A DNA stretch of 64,000 nt from Amycolatopsis sp. MtRt-6 (GCF_017308975.1 NZ_JADWPD010000024.1:62001-126000), one strand, 5' to 3'; positions 34,050 through 41,693 are shown, counted from the first letter of the stretch. Notes: generated by a model from the sequence alone, not told the origin. Made by a program: numbers and translations.

Positions 34050-34468
34050 GGCTTCCAGCGCACGACCGTGACGGTGGTACCGCGGCCGGGTGCGGTGTCG
34101 AGGTCGAACTCGTCGACCAGCCGCCGGGTGCCGCCGAGGCCGTGCCCGAGCCCCGCGCCGGTGCTGAACCCGTCGGTCATCGCCTGGTCGACGTCGGCGA
34201 TCCCGGGTCCCTCGTCGCGTACCCGCAGCCGGAGCCCGAGCCGCCCGGCCGCGTCCCGCACCGCGGTGACGGTCATGGTGCCGCCCCCGCCGTGGATGTA
34301 GGCGTTGCGGACCAGCTCGCTGGCCGCGGTGACGATCTTCGTCTGGTCGACGATCGAGAACCCGGCGGCGACCGCGGCCGCGCGCACGGCGTGCCGGGCC
34401 GCGAGGAGGTCCTCCTCCACCCGGACCGGGTGCTCGCCGGCCGGGACGGTCCGTTCGTCAGGAAGCAT
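34046..34468 (-). CDS. rsbT: Stressosome switch kinase RsbT
   Basis: A 140-residue GHKL kinase: N box in IVTAASELVRNAYIHGGGG, G1 in RVRDEGPGIADVDQAMTDGF, G2 in GAGLGHGLGGTRRLVDEFDL. Its length and the direct link to rsbR and rsbS identify it as RsbT rather than RsbW. On stress it phosphorylates RsbR and RsbS, leaves the complex and activates a downstream phosphatase or other partner. It overlaps rsbS by 11 bp and the RsbX-like gene by 4 bp. Confidence 0.9.
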   Translation of the reverse strand: MLPDERTVPAGEHPVRVEEDLLAARHAVRAAAVAAGFSIVDQTKIVTAASELVRNAYIHGGGGTMTVTAVRDAAGRLGLRLRVRDEGPGIADVDQAMTDGFSTGAGLGHGLGGTRRLVDEFDLDTAPGRGTTVTVVRWKP

Positions 34469-34841
34469 GAGGCGTCTCTTCGGCGGGGCGGCGCCAGCCC
34501 AGCTGCTCCATCGCCTGTTCGGCGTTGAGGGCGGTCCGGACGCCGGGGAGCCGCAGCCCGAGCTCGGTCAGGGTGAGCGCGACGGCCGGGCGCATGCCCG
34601 CCACGATCATCCGCGCGCCGAGCAGCCGCCCCGTTTCGGCCAGCTGCATGAGCACGCGGGCGACGAACGAGTCGACGACCTCCAGCCGGGAGATGTCGAT
34701 GATGACTCCGCGGATGCCCTCCTCGGCGATCCGGGTGGTCAGCTCGTCGGTGAAGGCGAGGGCCGTCTTGTCGTCCAGGTCGCTCAGCAACCCGCCGAGC
34801 AGGATGTCCCCGAGCCGCAGGATCGGCAGGCCGGCGCTCAC
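34458..34841 (-). CDS. rsbS: Stressosome scaffold RsbS (STAS domain)
   Basis: A 127-residue single STAS domain starting at GTG 34841, whose first bases overlap the rsbR stop as GTGA. VPILRLGDILL-type opening (SAGLPILRLGDILLGGLLSDLDD) and IDISRLEVVDSFVARVLMQLAE match RsbS; Ser58 in VVDSF corresponds to the RsbT-phosphorylated Ser of Bacillus RsbS. It forms the core of the stressosome with RsbR. Confidence 0.92.
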   Translation of the reverse strand: MSAGLPILRLGDILLGGLLSDLDDKTALAFTDELTTRIAEEGIRGVIIDISRLEVVDSFVARVLMQLAETGRLLGARMIVAGMRPAVALTLTELGLRLPGVRTALNAEQAMEQLGWRRPAEETPHAS

Positions 34842-35701
34842 CCGTGCACCGCGCCCGGGCGGGCGCTGTCGCCGAGCAGCTGCATGGCCGTCGCCAGCGC
34901 GTCGGCCAGCGAGCCGCGGGTGACGATGTGCGAGAGGTCGATGCCCAGCTGGGTGATGGTCTGCGCGATCGACGGCCGGATGCCGCTGACCACGCACTCC
35001 GCGCCCATCAGCCGGACCGCGCTGACAGTCTGCAGCAGGTGCTGCGCCACCGCGGTGTCGACGGTCGGGACACCGGTGATGTCGATGATCGCCACCCGCG
35101 CCTCGTTCGCCTGGATGGCCTCCAGGAGGCTGTTCATCACGACCTGGGTCCGGGCGCTGTCGAGCGTGCCGATCAGGGGCACCGCGAGGACGTGCCGCCA
35201 CAGCCGCACGACGGGCGTGGACAGCTCGAGCATCTGGCTGTGCTGCTCGCGGATGATCTGCTCGCGGCCGGCGCAGTAGACCTCGAACGTCAGCACGCCC
35301 GCGCTGTCGAGGAGTTCGTTGACCAGCAACGCGGCCCGGTAGCGCAGGGCGGAATCGTCGGTGTGCCGCTCGATCGCGCCGAGCATCGTGCGCTTCAGCG
35401 CGAGGATCGCCATGGCGGTGGCCGACGGCTGGGCGCCGGCGCGGGCCCGGCGCTCCGACAACGACGTCAGCGCGTCCCGCACCGCGGGGTCCTGCTCGAC
35501 GATCCGCGACACCGGCAGCGTGCCGGCCAGCGCGTCGCGGAGGGCTTCCAGCAGCTCCACGGCTTCGCGGCGCGGCTGTGGCCCGCTCCGGTCGCCGTCG
35601 CCCGGCTCCTGCCCGGCCCAGTCGCGGGCCAGCGCGGTCCGGTCCTCGTCCAGCATGCGCGCCAAGACCGTGCGCACCTGGCTTTCGTCCGTGCCCAGCA
35701 C
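34838..35701 (-). CDS. rsbR: Stressosome sensor RsbR (STAS domain)
   Basis: A 287-residue protein. GTG 35701 is chosen because GGAGGAGGAG stands just before it; the longer TTG-initiated frame to 35767 runs through a promoter palindrome. Residues 1-165 form a helical sensor region of RsbR_N/RsbRD type; residues about 168-275 are the STAS domain. Both RsbT target threonines are present: Thr216 in TVDTAVAQ and Thr248 in IRPSIAQTI. No globin, PAS or photoreceptor domain is seen, so the signal is unknown. Confidence 0.9.
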   Translation of the reverse strand: MLGTDESQVRTVLARMLDEDRTALARDWAGQEPGDGDRSGPQPRREAVELLEALRDALAGTLPVSRIVEQDPAVRDALTSLSERRARAGAQPSATAMAILALKRTMLGAIERHTDDSALRYRAALLVNELLDSAGVLTFEVYCAGREQIIREQHSQMLELSTPVVRLWRHVLAVPLIGTLDSARTQVVMNSLLEAIQANEARVAIIDITGVPTVDTAVAQHLLQTVSAVRLMGAECVVSGIRPSIAQTITQLGIDLSHIVTRGSLADALATAMQLLGDSARPGAVHG

Positions 35702-35763
35702 CGACTCCTCCTCCGGTGTCAGGGGCGCGCTCTGCTGTACGCCGGGTTGACTGTTGCCATATA

Positions 35764-35774
35764 ACAACAGTTGT
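35764..35774. promoter_or_regulatory. Palindrome in the rsbR promoter
   Basis: ACAAC-A-GTTGT is a perfect 11-base palindrome within the 74 bp between marR and rsbR. It lies within the spacer of a weak minus-strand promoter (TTGCAT, 17 bp, TTATAT). A MarR site here would put the stressosome operon under MarR control. Confidence 0.4.
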
Positions 35775-35775
35775 A

Positions 35776-36255
35776 TCAGGGATGCAACCGTGGGGGGTCG
35801 CCGGCCGCCTCGGCGAGGGCCTGGTACTCCCGCAGCCCGGCCGCCAGCGCGAGCCGGCCCGCCGGGCTCATCTTCGCCAGCAGCGCCTCGACGCGATCCC
35901 GGCGCCGCGCCCGCAGTTCCCGCAGGTACGCGCGGCCGCGGTCGGACAGGCGCAGCGTCAGCTCGCGCCGGCTGCGCGCGCTGGGCAGGCGTTCCAGGAA
36001 CCCGACCGCCTCCAGCCGGTCGCAGAGCCTGCTGACCAGTGGCGGGGTCGAGTCCAGCTGCTCGGCGAGCTGCCGCAGGTTGACGCCGTCGTGGCGGTCG
36101 AGCGCGACGACCGCGCGCAGCTGCGAAACCGACAGCGGCCGCGGCGACACGTCCCGCTCGCCTTCGACGACCGACGCCAGGAGCCGGGCCAGCTCCGGCA
36201 CCGCGGCCGTCCCGTCCGGGGCCGGCTGCTCGCGGGATCGATCCACGGCGTCCAC
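35776..36255 (-). CDS. MarR family regulator upstream of the stressosome operon
   Basis: A 159-residue winged helix starting at GTG 36255 with AGGGA 7 bp upstream. LSVSQLRAVVALDRHDGVNLRQLAEQLDSTPPLVSRLCDRLEAVGFLERLPSARSRRELTLRLSDRG is the HTH and wing, followed by a long C-terminal helix. It lies 74 bp upstream of rsbR on the same strand and 12 bp from a divergent PP2C phosphatase gene, so it may control both. Confidence 0.88.
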   Translation of the reverse strand: MDAVDRSREQPAPDGTAAVPELARLLASVVEGERDVSPRPLSVSQLRAVVALDRHDGVNLRQLAEQLDSTPPLVSRLCDRLEAVGFLERLPSARSRRELTLRLSDRGRAYLRELRARRRDRVEALLAKMSPAGRLALAAGLREYQALAEAAGDPPRLHP

Positions 36256-36267
36256 TCTGGCATCCCT

Positions 36268-37527
36268 ATGCTGAACCGGCAGCACAGCTCGCACGACTCG
36301 CCGTGGAGGCAGGCGTTGGACAGATCCCTGGCGGTGGAGCGTCTCCTCCGTGACGTACCACCGCACGACCTGCCCGGCGCCCTGCGCTCGGGGCTCGGCG
36401 AGCACTTCGGCGCCGAGGCGGTCGAGCTGCTGATGGCCGACTACGCCCTGACGGAGCTGTGCCAGGTCGGCGAGCAGCCTTACACGACGGAGCCGATCCC
36501 GGTCGACGGCACGACCCCGGGCGCGGCGTTCCTGGCTCAGGCGGCGACGTTTTCCCGCGACGGCGACCGCGTCACCGGCTACCTGCCGGTCAGCGTCCGC
36601 GGCGACCGCCTCGGCGTCCTGGCCGTCACCCTGCCCGCCGAACCCGACCCGCCGGTGTGGGCCGAGCTCCAGCGGTTCGCCGAAGCGGTGGCGCACGAGC
36701 TGTTCGTCGCCGACCGGGACACCGATCTGTACATCCAGGCGCGGCGTTCGTCGCGGCTGACGCTGGCCGCGGAGATGCAGTGGCAGCTGCTGCCCGGGCG
36801 CGCCTGCACCCGCGCCGAGTTCGCGCTCGGCGGGCAGCTCGAACCCGCCTACGCCATCTACGGCGACTGCTTCGACTGGTCGGCGTCCGCGCGGAAGCTC
36901 GCCGTCACGCTGATCAACGGCATGGGGGAGGGCAGCGAGGCGGCCCTGCTGACGAACCTGGCGGTGAACGCGCTGCGCAACGCCCGGCGCGCCGGGATCC
37001 CGCTCGACGCCCAGGCGGAGCTCGCCGACCAGGCGCTCTACGCGCACTACCGCGGCGCCGAGCACGTGGCCGCGCTGCTGCTGGAGTTCGACCTCGGCAC
37101 CGGCGCGGTGACCGTGGTCGACGCCGGCTCGCCCCGGCTGTGGCGGCTGCGCGACGGGAAGGCCGAGCGGATCGTCTTCGACGAGCAGCTCCCGCTCGGC
37201 ACGTTCGACGGCACGATCTACACGCTCGAGGGCTTCCAGGCGGCCGACGGCGACCGGTTCGTGTTCGTCAGCGACGGCGTGTACAACGCGCTCGGCCCGC
37301 ACGGCGAGTTGTACGGCGACCGCGAACTCGCCGAAGCGGTGACGGCGACGGCCGAGCTGCCGGCGGCGCACGTCCCGGGCGCGGTGCTGCGGGAGCTGTC
37401 GACGCGCCGCCACGGCGGCCAGGCCGAGGACGACGCGATGGTCGTGTGCCTGGACTGGTTCGGCCCGGCGCCGGTGTCCGGGAACGATCCTGCGGTGACC
37501 GTGCGGCGGGCCGACGGGGAGCGGTAG
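36268..37527 (+). CDS. GAF-PP2C phosphatase with an altered metal site
   Basis: A 419-residue protein starting MLNRQHSSHDSPWRQALDRSLA at ATG 36268. Residues about 20-155 resemble a GAF sensor (VTGYLPVSVRGDRLGVLAVTLPAEPD), followed by a helix and a SpoIIE phosphatase domain (180-400). The usual ADGMGHG metal motif reads INGMGEG, so one metal-binding Asp is Asn and the His is Glu; GDCFDW and AEDDAMVV are kept. It may be a weak enzyme or a binding partner. Only 12 bp separate it from the divergent marR. Confidence 0.82.
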   Translation: MLNRQHSSHDSPWRQALDRSLAVERLLRDVPPHDLPGALRSGLGEHFGAEAVELLMADYALTELCQVGEQPYTTEPIPVDGTTPGAAFLAQAATFSRDGDRVTGYLPVSVRGDRLGVLAVTLPAEPDPPVWAELQRFAEAVAHELFVADRDTDLYIQARRSSRLTLAAEMQWQLLPGRACTRAEFALGGQLEPAYAIYGDCFDWSASARKLAVTLINGMGEGSEAALLTNLAVNALRNARRAGIPLDAQAELADQALYAHYRGAEHVAALLLEFDLGTGAVTVVDAGSPRLWRLRDGKAERIVFDEQLPLGTFDGTIYTLEGFQAADGDRFVFVSDGVYNALGPHGELYGDRELAEAVTATAELPAAHVPGAVLRELSTRRHGGQAEDDAMVVCLDWFGPAPVSGNDPAVTVRRADGER

Positions 37528-37567
37528 CCGGGTTGCCGTCGGGGCCGGGCCGGCTGGGACGAGCAGA

Positions 37568-37596
37568 CCCCCCGCCGCGGGGGCGCCCCCCGTTTT
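37568..37596. terminator. GC hairpin with T-run between convergent genes
   Basis: CCCCCC / GGGGG stem elements and a second GGGGGCGCCCCC pairing are followed by TTTT (37593-37596) on the plus strand, after the phosphatase stop at 37527. Confidence 0.45.
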
Positions 37597-37638
37597 CCAC
37601 ACTACCGGTGACCACCGACAGTTTCGGCTCGAGGAGCG

Positions 37639-37956
37639 TCAGGCGGCCACCGAAGGATTCCGCTCGCCGACCGCCGCCGGCTTGCGCTCGCGGGGTGCCG
37701 ATCGGGCCGCGTCGAGGACCGCGGTGAGTACGTCGTCCGCGTCGATGTCCGGCTTCCACAGCTCGCTGCCGACTACGTGGGCCAGCTTGCGTCGCCGGTG
37801 CTGGGGGGTGTCGGTCAGTGCCACGTCGGTCGGGCGGCCCTTCTTGACCGCGTGGACCGCCCGGGTCACCAGGATCGCTTCCTGACGGCTGGTGCCCAGT
37901 TCCGCCGCCGCGGCGAAGATGCGCTCCGCCGCGGCGCGGGCCTGGTCGTTCGTCAC
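37639..37956 (-). CDS. Uncharacterised protein downstream of hsp20
   Basis: A 105-residue, mostly helical, basic protein starting MTNDQARAAAERIFAAAAELGTSRQEAILVTRAVHAVKKGRPTDVALTD. It has no membrane segment or recognised domain. Its start overlaps the hsp20 stop by 4 bp, so it is made together with the heat-shock protein. Confidence 0.65.
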   Translation of the reverse strand: MTNDQARAAAERIFAAAAELGTSRQEAILVTRAVHAVKKGRPTDVALTDTPQHRRRKLAHVVGSELWKPDIDADDVLTAVLDAARSAPRERKPAAVGERNPSVAA

Positions 37957-38390
37957 GCCTGGATTTCCTTGCGGTCGGACTGCGCGCCGCTGATCTCGAT
38001 GCGCCGCGGCTTGGCCTTCTCGGCGACCGGGATGCGCAGCGTCAGCACGCCCGCCTCGTAGTCCGCCGCGATGCGGTCGGTGTCCAGGCTCTCGCCGAGG
38101 AACAGCTGGCGCGAGAACACACCCAGCGGCCGCTCGGAGACCTGCATCTCGACGTTGTCCCCGCCGGGGAGCGGACGGCGCTCGGCCTTGACCGTCAGCA
38201 CGTTGCGCTCGATGTCGAGCTCGATGGCGTCGGGCGCGACGCCGGGCAGGTCGAAGCAGACCACGAACTCGTCGCCGGCGCGGTAGGCGTCCATCGGCAT
38301 CGCGGCCGGCTTCGACCAGGTTCCGGCGGTGCCGAGGACCTGCTGGGTGAGGCGGTCCAGCTCACGGAACGGGTCGGTGCGCATCAACAT
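37953..38390 (-). CDS. hsp20: Small heat-shock protein, Hsp20/alpha-crystallin family
   Basis: A 145-residue chaperone starting MLMRTDPFRELDRLTQQVLG at ATG 38390 behind AAGGAGG. The alpha-crystallin domain runs from MDAYRAGDEFVVCFDLPGVAPDAIELDIERNVLTVKAERR to DRIAADYEAGVLTLRIPVAEKAKPRRIEI, including the VLTLRIP strand. It binds unfolding proteins during heat or other stress. The promoter carries two RheA-type operators, so it should be repressed at normal temperature and released by heat. Confidence 0.93.
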   Translation of the reverse strand: MLMRTDPFRELDRLTQQVLGTAGTWSKPAAMPMDAYRAGDEFVVCFDLPGVAPDAIELDIERNVLTVKAERRPLPGGDNVEMQVSERPLGVFSRQLFLGESLDTDRIAADYEAGVLTLRIPVAEKAKPRRIEISGAQSDRKEIQA

Positions 38391-38439
38391 CGGTGTCCCT
38401 CCTTCTGGGCTTCGACGGTTCGTGTCAACACGCACTACC

Positions 38440-38468
38440 TTTCTAGCATGTCATCCAAACGATGACAA
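38440..38468 (-). promoter_or_regulatory. hsp20 promoter
   Basis: On the minus strand TTGTCA (38463-38468), 17 bp, TAGAAA (38440-38445), about 50 bp upstream of the hsp20 start. The operator at 38449-38467 fills the spacer and overlaps the -35 box. Confidence 0.6.
38449..38467. promoter_or_regulatory. RheA-type operator, site 1
   Basis: TGTCATC-N5-GATGACA, a perfect 7-bp inverted repeat. This is the operator described for the heat-sensing repressor RheA of Streptomyces hsp18. It sits inside the hsp20 promoter. Confidence 0.7.
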
Positions 38469-38474
38469 GTAGGA

Positions 38475-38493
38475 AGTCGTCCACAAGATGACA
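38475..38493. promoter_or_regulatory. RheA-type operator, site 2 (degenerate)
   Basis: AGTCGTC-N5-GATGACA matches site 1 at 12 of 14 arm positions, with a 26-bp centre-to-centre distance. It ends just before the -35 element of the divergent SDR gene, so it could influence both genes. Confidence 0.55.
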
Positions 38494-38495
38494 AA

Positions 38496-38520
38496 GTGTG
38501 AGCCGTGGTTCGCCGGGAAC
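38496..38520 (+). promoter_or_regulatory. SigB/SigF-type promoter of the SDR gene
   Basis: GTGT (38496-38499), 15 bp, GGGAAC (38515-38520), 41 bp before the GTG start at 38562. The -10 box differs slightly from GGGTAC. Confidence 0.45.
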
Positions 38521-38561
38521 ACGAACGGCGAGAGCGAAACCCCGTCTTCGGAGGAGCAACC

Positions 38562-39404
38562 GTGTCCGAGCAGCCCGCCCAGCAGCAGACCCCACCCGGG
38601 ACGACCGCCGCGATGACGCCGCGGCCCGACCACGGCGAGCAGACCTACCGCGGCTCCGGCAAGCTGACCGGCAAGGCGGCGCTCATCACCGGGGCGGACA
38701 GCGGGATCGGTCGCGCGGTGGCGATCGCGTACGCGCGCGAAGGCGCCGACGTGCTGATCTCCTACCTCGACGAACACGAGGACGCCGAAGAAACCCGGCG
38801 CTGGGTCGAGGAAGCCGGGCGCAAGGCCGTCGTCGTGCCCGGGGACGTCGCCGATCCGGCGCACTGCCGGGCCCTGGTCGCCCGGACGGTCGAGGAGTTC
38901 GGCCGGATCGACGTCCTGGTCAACAACGCCGCCTTCCAGATGAGCCACGAAACCCTGGAAGAGATCCCGGACGAGGAGTGGGACCGCACCCTCGCCATCA
39001 ACCTGAGCGCCTTCTTCCACCTCGCCAAGGCCGCGGTGCCGCACCTGAAGCCGGGCGCGGCGATCATCGGCAGCTCGTCGGTGAACTCCGACAACCCGAC
39101 CCCGCAGCTGCTGCCCTACGACGTGACGAAGGCGGGCATCGCCAACATGTGTGCGGCGCTGGCGCAACTGCTGGGGCCGAAGGGGATCCGGGTCAACAGC
39201 GTCGCGCCGGGGCCGATCTGGACGCCGCTGATCCCGTCCACCATGCTGGAGGAGGCGGTGAAGTCCTTCGGCGAGCAGGTGCCGCTGGGCCGCGCCGGTC
39301 AGCCGGCCGAGCTGGCGCCGGTGTACGTGCTGCTGGCTTCCGACGACGGCAGCTACGTCTCGGGCGCCCGTGTCGCGGTGACGGGCGGCGCGCCGATCCT
39401 CTGA
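38562..39404 (+). CDS. SDR family oxidoreductase (general stress protein 39-like)
   Basis: A 280-residue short-chain dehydrogenase starting at GTG 38562 behind GGAGGAG. After a polar N-terminal arm of about 45 residues (MTPRPDHGEQTYRGSGKLTGK) comes the cofactor motif TGADSGIGRA, NNAAF, and the catalytic set S (GSSSVNS), Y and K (LLPYDVTKAG). The arm plus the sequence around it match the YdaD/YghA group, known in Bacillus as a SigB-dependent general stress protein. It diverges from hsp20. Confidence 0.9.
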   Translation: MSEQPAQQQTPPGTTAAMTPRPDHGEQTYRGSGKLTGKAALITGADSGIGRAVAIAYAREGADVLISYLDEHEDAEETRRWVEEAGRKAVVVPGDVADPAHCRALVARTVEEFGRIDVLVNNAAFQMSHETLEEIPDEEWDRTLAINLSAFFHLAKAAVPHLKPGAAIIGSSSVNSDNPTPQLLPYDVTKAGIANMCAALAQLLGPKGIRVNSVAPGPIWTPLIPSTMLEEAVKSFGEQVPLGRAGQPAELAPVYVLLASDDGSYVSGARVAVTGGAPIL

Positions 39405-39415
39405 CGCGCTCGGGG

Positions 39416-39447
39416 AAGCCGCCGGGACCACGGGGTTCCGGCGGCTT
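39416..39447. terminator. Hairpin between the SDR gene and the convergent small gene
   Basis: Ten-base arms AAGCCGCCGG (39416-39425) and CCGGCGGCTT (39438-39447) with a 12-base loop, 12 bp after the SDR stop and 9 bp beyond the stop of the opposite gene. Confidence 0.6.
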
Positions 39448-39455
39448 TCCGGTAC

Positions 39456-39683
39456 TCAGCCCCCGCGCTGGACGATCGCTGTCGTGAGGGTCGCGGCGAT
39501 CAGGTCCAGGCCGCGGTCGTCCAGCTGCGTGCGCAGGTCGCCGCGGGTGATGATCTCGCTCGCGCCCGCGGTGCGGTTCGCGGACGGCTCGACCACCGGC
39601 CGCCCGCCGGTGAGCACCAGCACCGGGTCCGGCAGGTCGGACTCGAGCAGCCCGCGCAGGTCCTCGACGGTCACCTCGGCCAT
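39456..39683 (-). CDS. Small uncharacterised protein, ctaD operon
   Basis: A 75-residue protein starting MAEVTVEDLRGLLESDLPDPVLVLTGGRPVVEP at ATG 39683 behind GAGGAGGAG. It looks like a compact alpha/beta domain. It overlaps the preceding DUF3040 gene by 13 bp and so belongs to the ctaD transcript. I do not recognise the family. Confidence 0.6.
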   Translation of the reverse strand: MAEVTVEDLRGLLESDLPDPVLVLTGGRPVVEPSANRTAGASEIITRGDLRTQLDDRGLDLIAATLTTAIVQRGG

Positions 39684-39943
39684 GGTTCTCCTCCTCCTCG
39701 GCGGGTCCTCGGCTCCAGGTGCGCGCAGACGGCGAGGTTGCCGGCGACGCACGCCGCGAACAGCCACGGCAGCGCCAGGAAGATCCCGGCGGCCAGCAGC
39801 GCCAGCGCGAGGGCGTCCAGACCCAGGCACCACACCAGCCGGCGCCGGCGGCCCGGCCGCAGGTCCCGCTCGATGCCGCGCAGGCGCCGCCGCTCCCAGG
39901 CTTCCAGTGGCCGGCCGGGGTCAGCGGCCGCGGGGGTCGTCAC
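39671..39943 (-). CDS. DUF3040-like small membrane protein, ctaD operon
   Basis: A 90-residue protein starting at GTG 39943 (VTTPAAADPGRPLEAWERRRLRGIERDL). The ERRRLxxIERDL opening is the DUF3040 hallmark, followed by two hydrophobic helices (LGLDALALALLAAGIFLALPWLFAACVAGNLAVC) and a basic tail. DUF3040 proteins are common in actinobacteria and of unknown function. It overlaps the 3' end of ctaD by 23 bp. Confidence 0.7.
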   Translation of the reverse strand: MTTPAAADPGRPLEAWERRRLRGIERDLRPGRRRRLVWCLGLDALALALLAAGIFLALPWLFAACVAGNLAVCAHLEPRTRRGGGEPWPR

Positions 39944-41693
39944 TTTCGCCCTGCTCGTCCGGCTGGGTGGCACCCGCGGCGACCTCGGACGGCGACGGCG
40001 CGTCGCCGGGGTGGCCGCGGGTGATGTGGCCTTCCGCGCGCATCCGCTCGACCATGTGCGGGTAGTGCAGCTCGAAGGCGGGCCGCTCGGAGCGGATCCG
40101 GGGCAGCTCCAGGAAGTTGTGCCGGGGCGGCGGGCTGGTGGTGGCCCATTCCAGCGAATTGCCGTAGCCCCAGGGGTCGTCGACGTCGACGGGCTCGCCG
40201 TAGCGGTAGCTCTTGAAGACGTTCCAGATGAACGGCAGCACCGACAGGCCCAGCACGAACGCGCCGATCGTGGACACCGTGTGCATGACCGTGAACCGGT
40301 CGCTCGAAAGGTAGTCGGCGTACCGGCGCGGCATGCCCGCGTCGCCGAGCCAGTGCTGGACGAGGAACGTGATGTGGAACCCGAAGAACGTCGTCCAGAA
40401 GTGCCACTTCGCCAGTCCCTCGTCGAGCATCCGGCCGGTGATCTTGGGGAACCAGAAGTAGATGCCGGCGAACGTCGCGAACACGATCGTGCCGAAGAGC
40501 ACGTAGTGGAAGTGGGCGACGACGAAGTAGCTGTCGTGGATGTGGAAGTCCAGCGGCGGCGACGCGAGGATGATCCCGGTCAGCCCGCCGAGCAGGAACG
40601 TGACGAGGAAGCCGACCGACCACAGCATCGGCGACTCGAACGTCAGCTGTCCCTTCCACATCGTGCCGATCCAGTTGAAGAACTTGATCCCGGTCGGCAC
40701 CGCGATGAAGAACGTCATGATCGAGAAGAACGGCAGCAGCACCGCGCCGGTGGCGAACATGTGGTGGGCCCACACCGCCACCGACAGCGCGGTGATGCCG
40801 ATCGTCGCGAACACCATCGTCTTGTAGCCGAACAGCGGTTTCCGGCTGAACACCGGGATGATCTCGGTGACGATCCCGAAGTACGGCAGCGCGACCACGT
40901 AGACCTCGGGGTGGCCGAAGAACCAGAACAGGTGCTGCCAGAGGATGGCGCCGCCGTTTTCCGGGTCGAAGACGTGCGCGCCGATGTGCCGGTCGGCCAG
41001 CAGCCCGAACAGGGCGGCGGTGAGGATGGGGAAGGCGAGCAGGATCAGTACCGAGGTGAACAGGATGTTCCAGGTGAAGATCGGCATCCGCCACATGAGC
41101 ATCCCGGGACAGCGCAGGCACACCACGGTCGTGATCATGTTGACCGCGCCGAGGATCGTGCCGAGACCGGTGACGATCAGCCCGGTGATCCACAGGTCGC
41201 CGCCGATGCCGGGGGAGTGGATGGCGTTGGACAGCGGGGTGTAGGCGGTCCAGCCGAAGTCCGGGGGGCCGCCGGGGGTGATGTAGCCCGACAGCACGAT
41301 CAGCCCGCCGAAGAGGTAGAGCCAGTAGGAGAACGCGTTGAGCCGGGGGAACGCCACGTCCGGCGAGCCGATCTGCAGCGGCAGGACGAAGTTGGCGAAC
41401 CCGAACAGGTTCGGGGTGGCGTAGAGGAGCAGCATGATCGTGCCGTGCATGGTGAACAGCTGGTTGTACTGCTCCGGCGACAGGAACTGCAGGCCGGGCC
41501 GGGCCAGCTCGCCCCGCATCAGCAACGCGGTCAGGCCGCCGATCAGGAAGAACCCGAACGACGTCGTCAGGTAGAGCACGCCGATGGTCTTGTGGTCGGT
41601 GGTGCGGATCGTCTTGAGGATCGCCGCGCCACGCGGCCCCCGCCACACCGGCCGGTGGGGGATCGGGGCCGGGCGCGTCACCGTGTCGGTCAT
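39921..41693 (-). CDS. ctaD: Cytochrome c oxidase subunit I (stand-alone CtaD)
   Basis: A 590-residue haem-copper oxidase core with twelve or so helices. Low-spin haem ligand in FTMHGTIMLLLY, CuB ligands with the His-Tyr pair in FFGHPEVYVVALP, HHMFATG, and the haem ligands in HDSYFVVAHFHYVLFG. The Glu of GHPEVY marks an A1-type proton path. No subunit II, III or IV genes adjoin it, so it must assemble with subunits encoded elsewhere. A SigB-type promoter precedes it. Confidence 0.94.
   Translation of the reverse strand: MTDTVTRPAPIPHRPVWRGPRGAAILKTIRTTDHKTIGVLYLTTSFGFFLIGGLTALLMRGELARPGLQFLSPEQYNQLFTMHGTIMLLLYATPNLFGFANFVLPLQIGSPDVAFPRLNAFSYWLYLFGGLIVLSGYITPGGPPDFGWTAYTPLSNAIHSPGIGGDLWITGLIVTGLGTILGAVNMITTVVCLRCPGMLMWRMPIFTWNILFTSVLILLAFPILTAALFGLLADRHIGAHVFDPENGGAILWQHLFWFFGHPEVYVVALPYFGIVTEIIPVFSRKPLFGYKTMVFATIGITALSVAVWAHHMFATGAVLLPFFSIMTFFIAVPTGIKFFNWIGTMWKGQLTFESPMLWSVGFLVTFLLGGLTGIILASPPLDFHIHDSYFVVAHFHYVLFGTIVFATFAGIYFWFPKITGRMLDEGLAKWHFWTTFFGFHITFLVQHWLGDAGMPRRYADYLSSDRFTVMHTVSTIGAFVLGLSVLPFIWNVFKSYRYGEPVDVDDPWGYGNSLEWATTSPPPRHNFLELPRIRSERPAFELHYPHMVERMRAEGHITRGHPGDAPSPSEVAAGATQPDEQGESDDPRGR

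Noticed and set aside
29812..34071. A very long open frame (over 1,400 codons) on the plus strand.
   Set aside because: It runs antisense to at least five clear minus-strand genes, has low-complexity Arg/Gly/Ala/Asp composition and no domain; long antisense frames are a by-product of GC-rich codon use.
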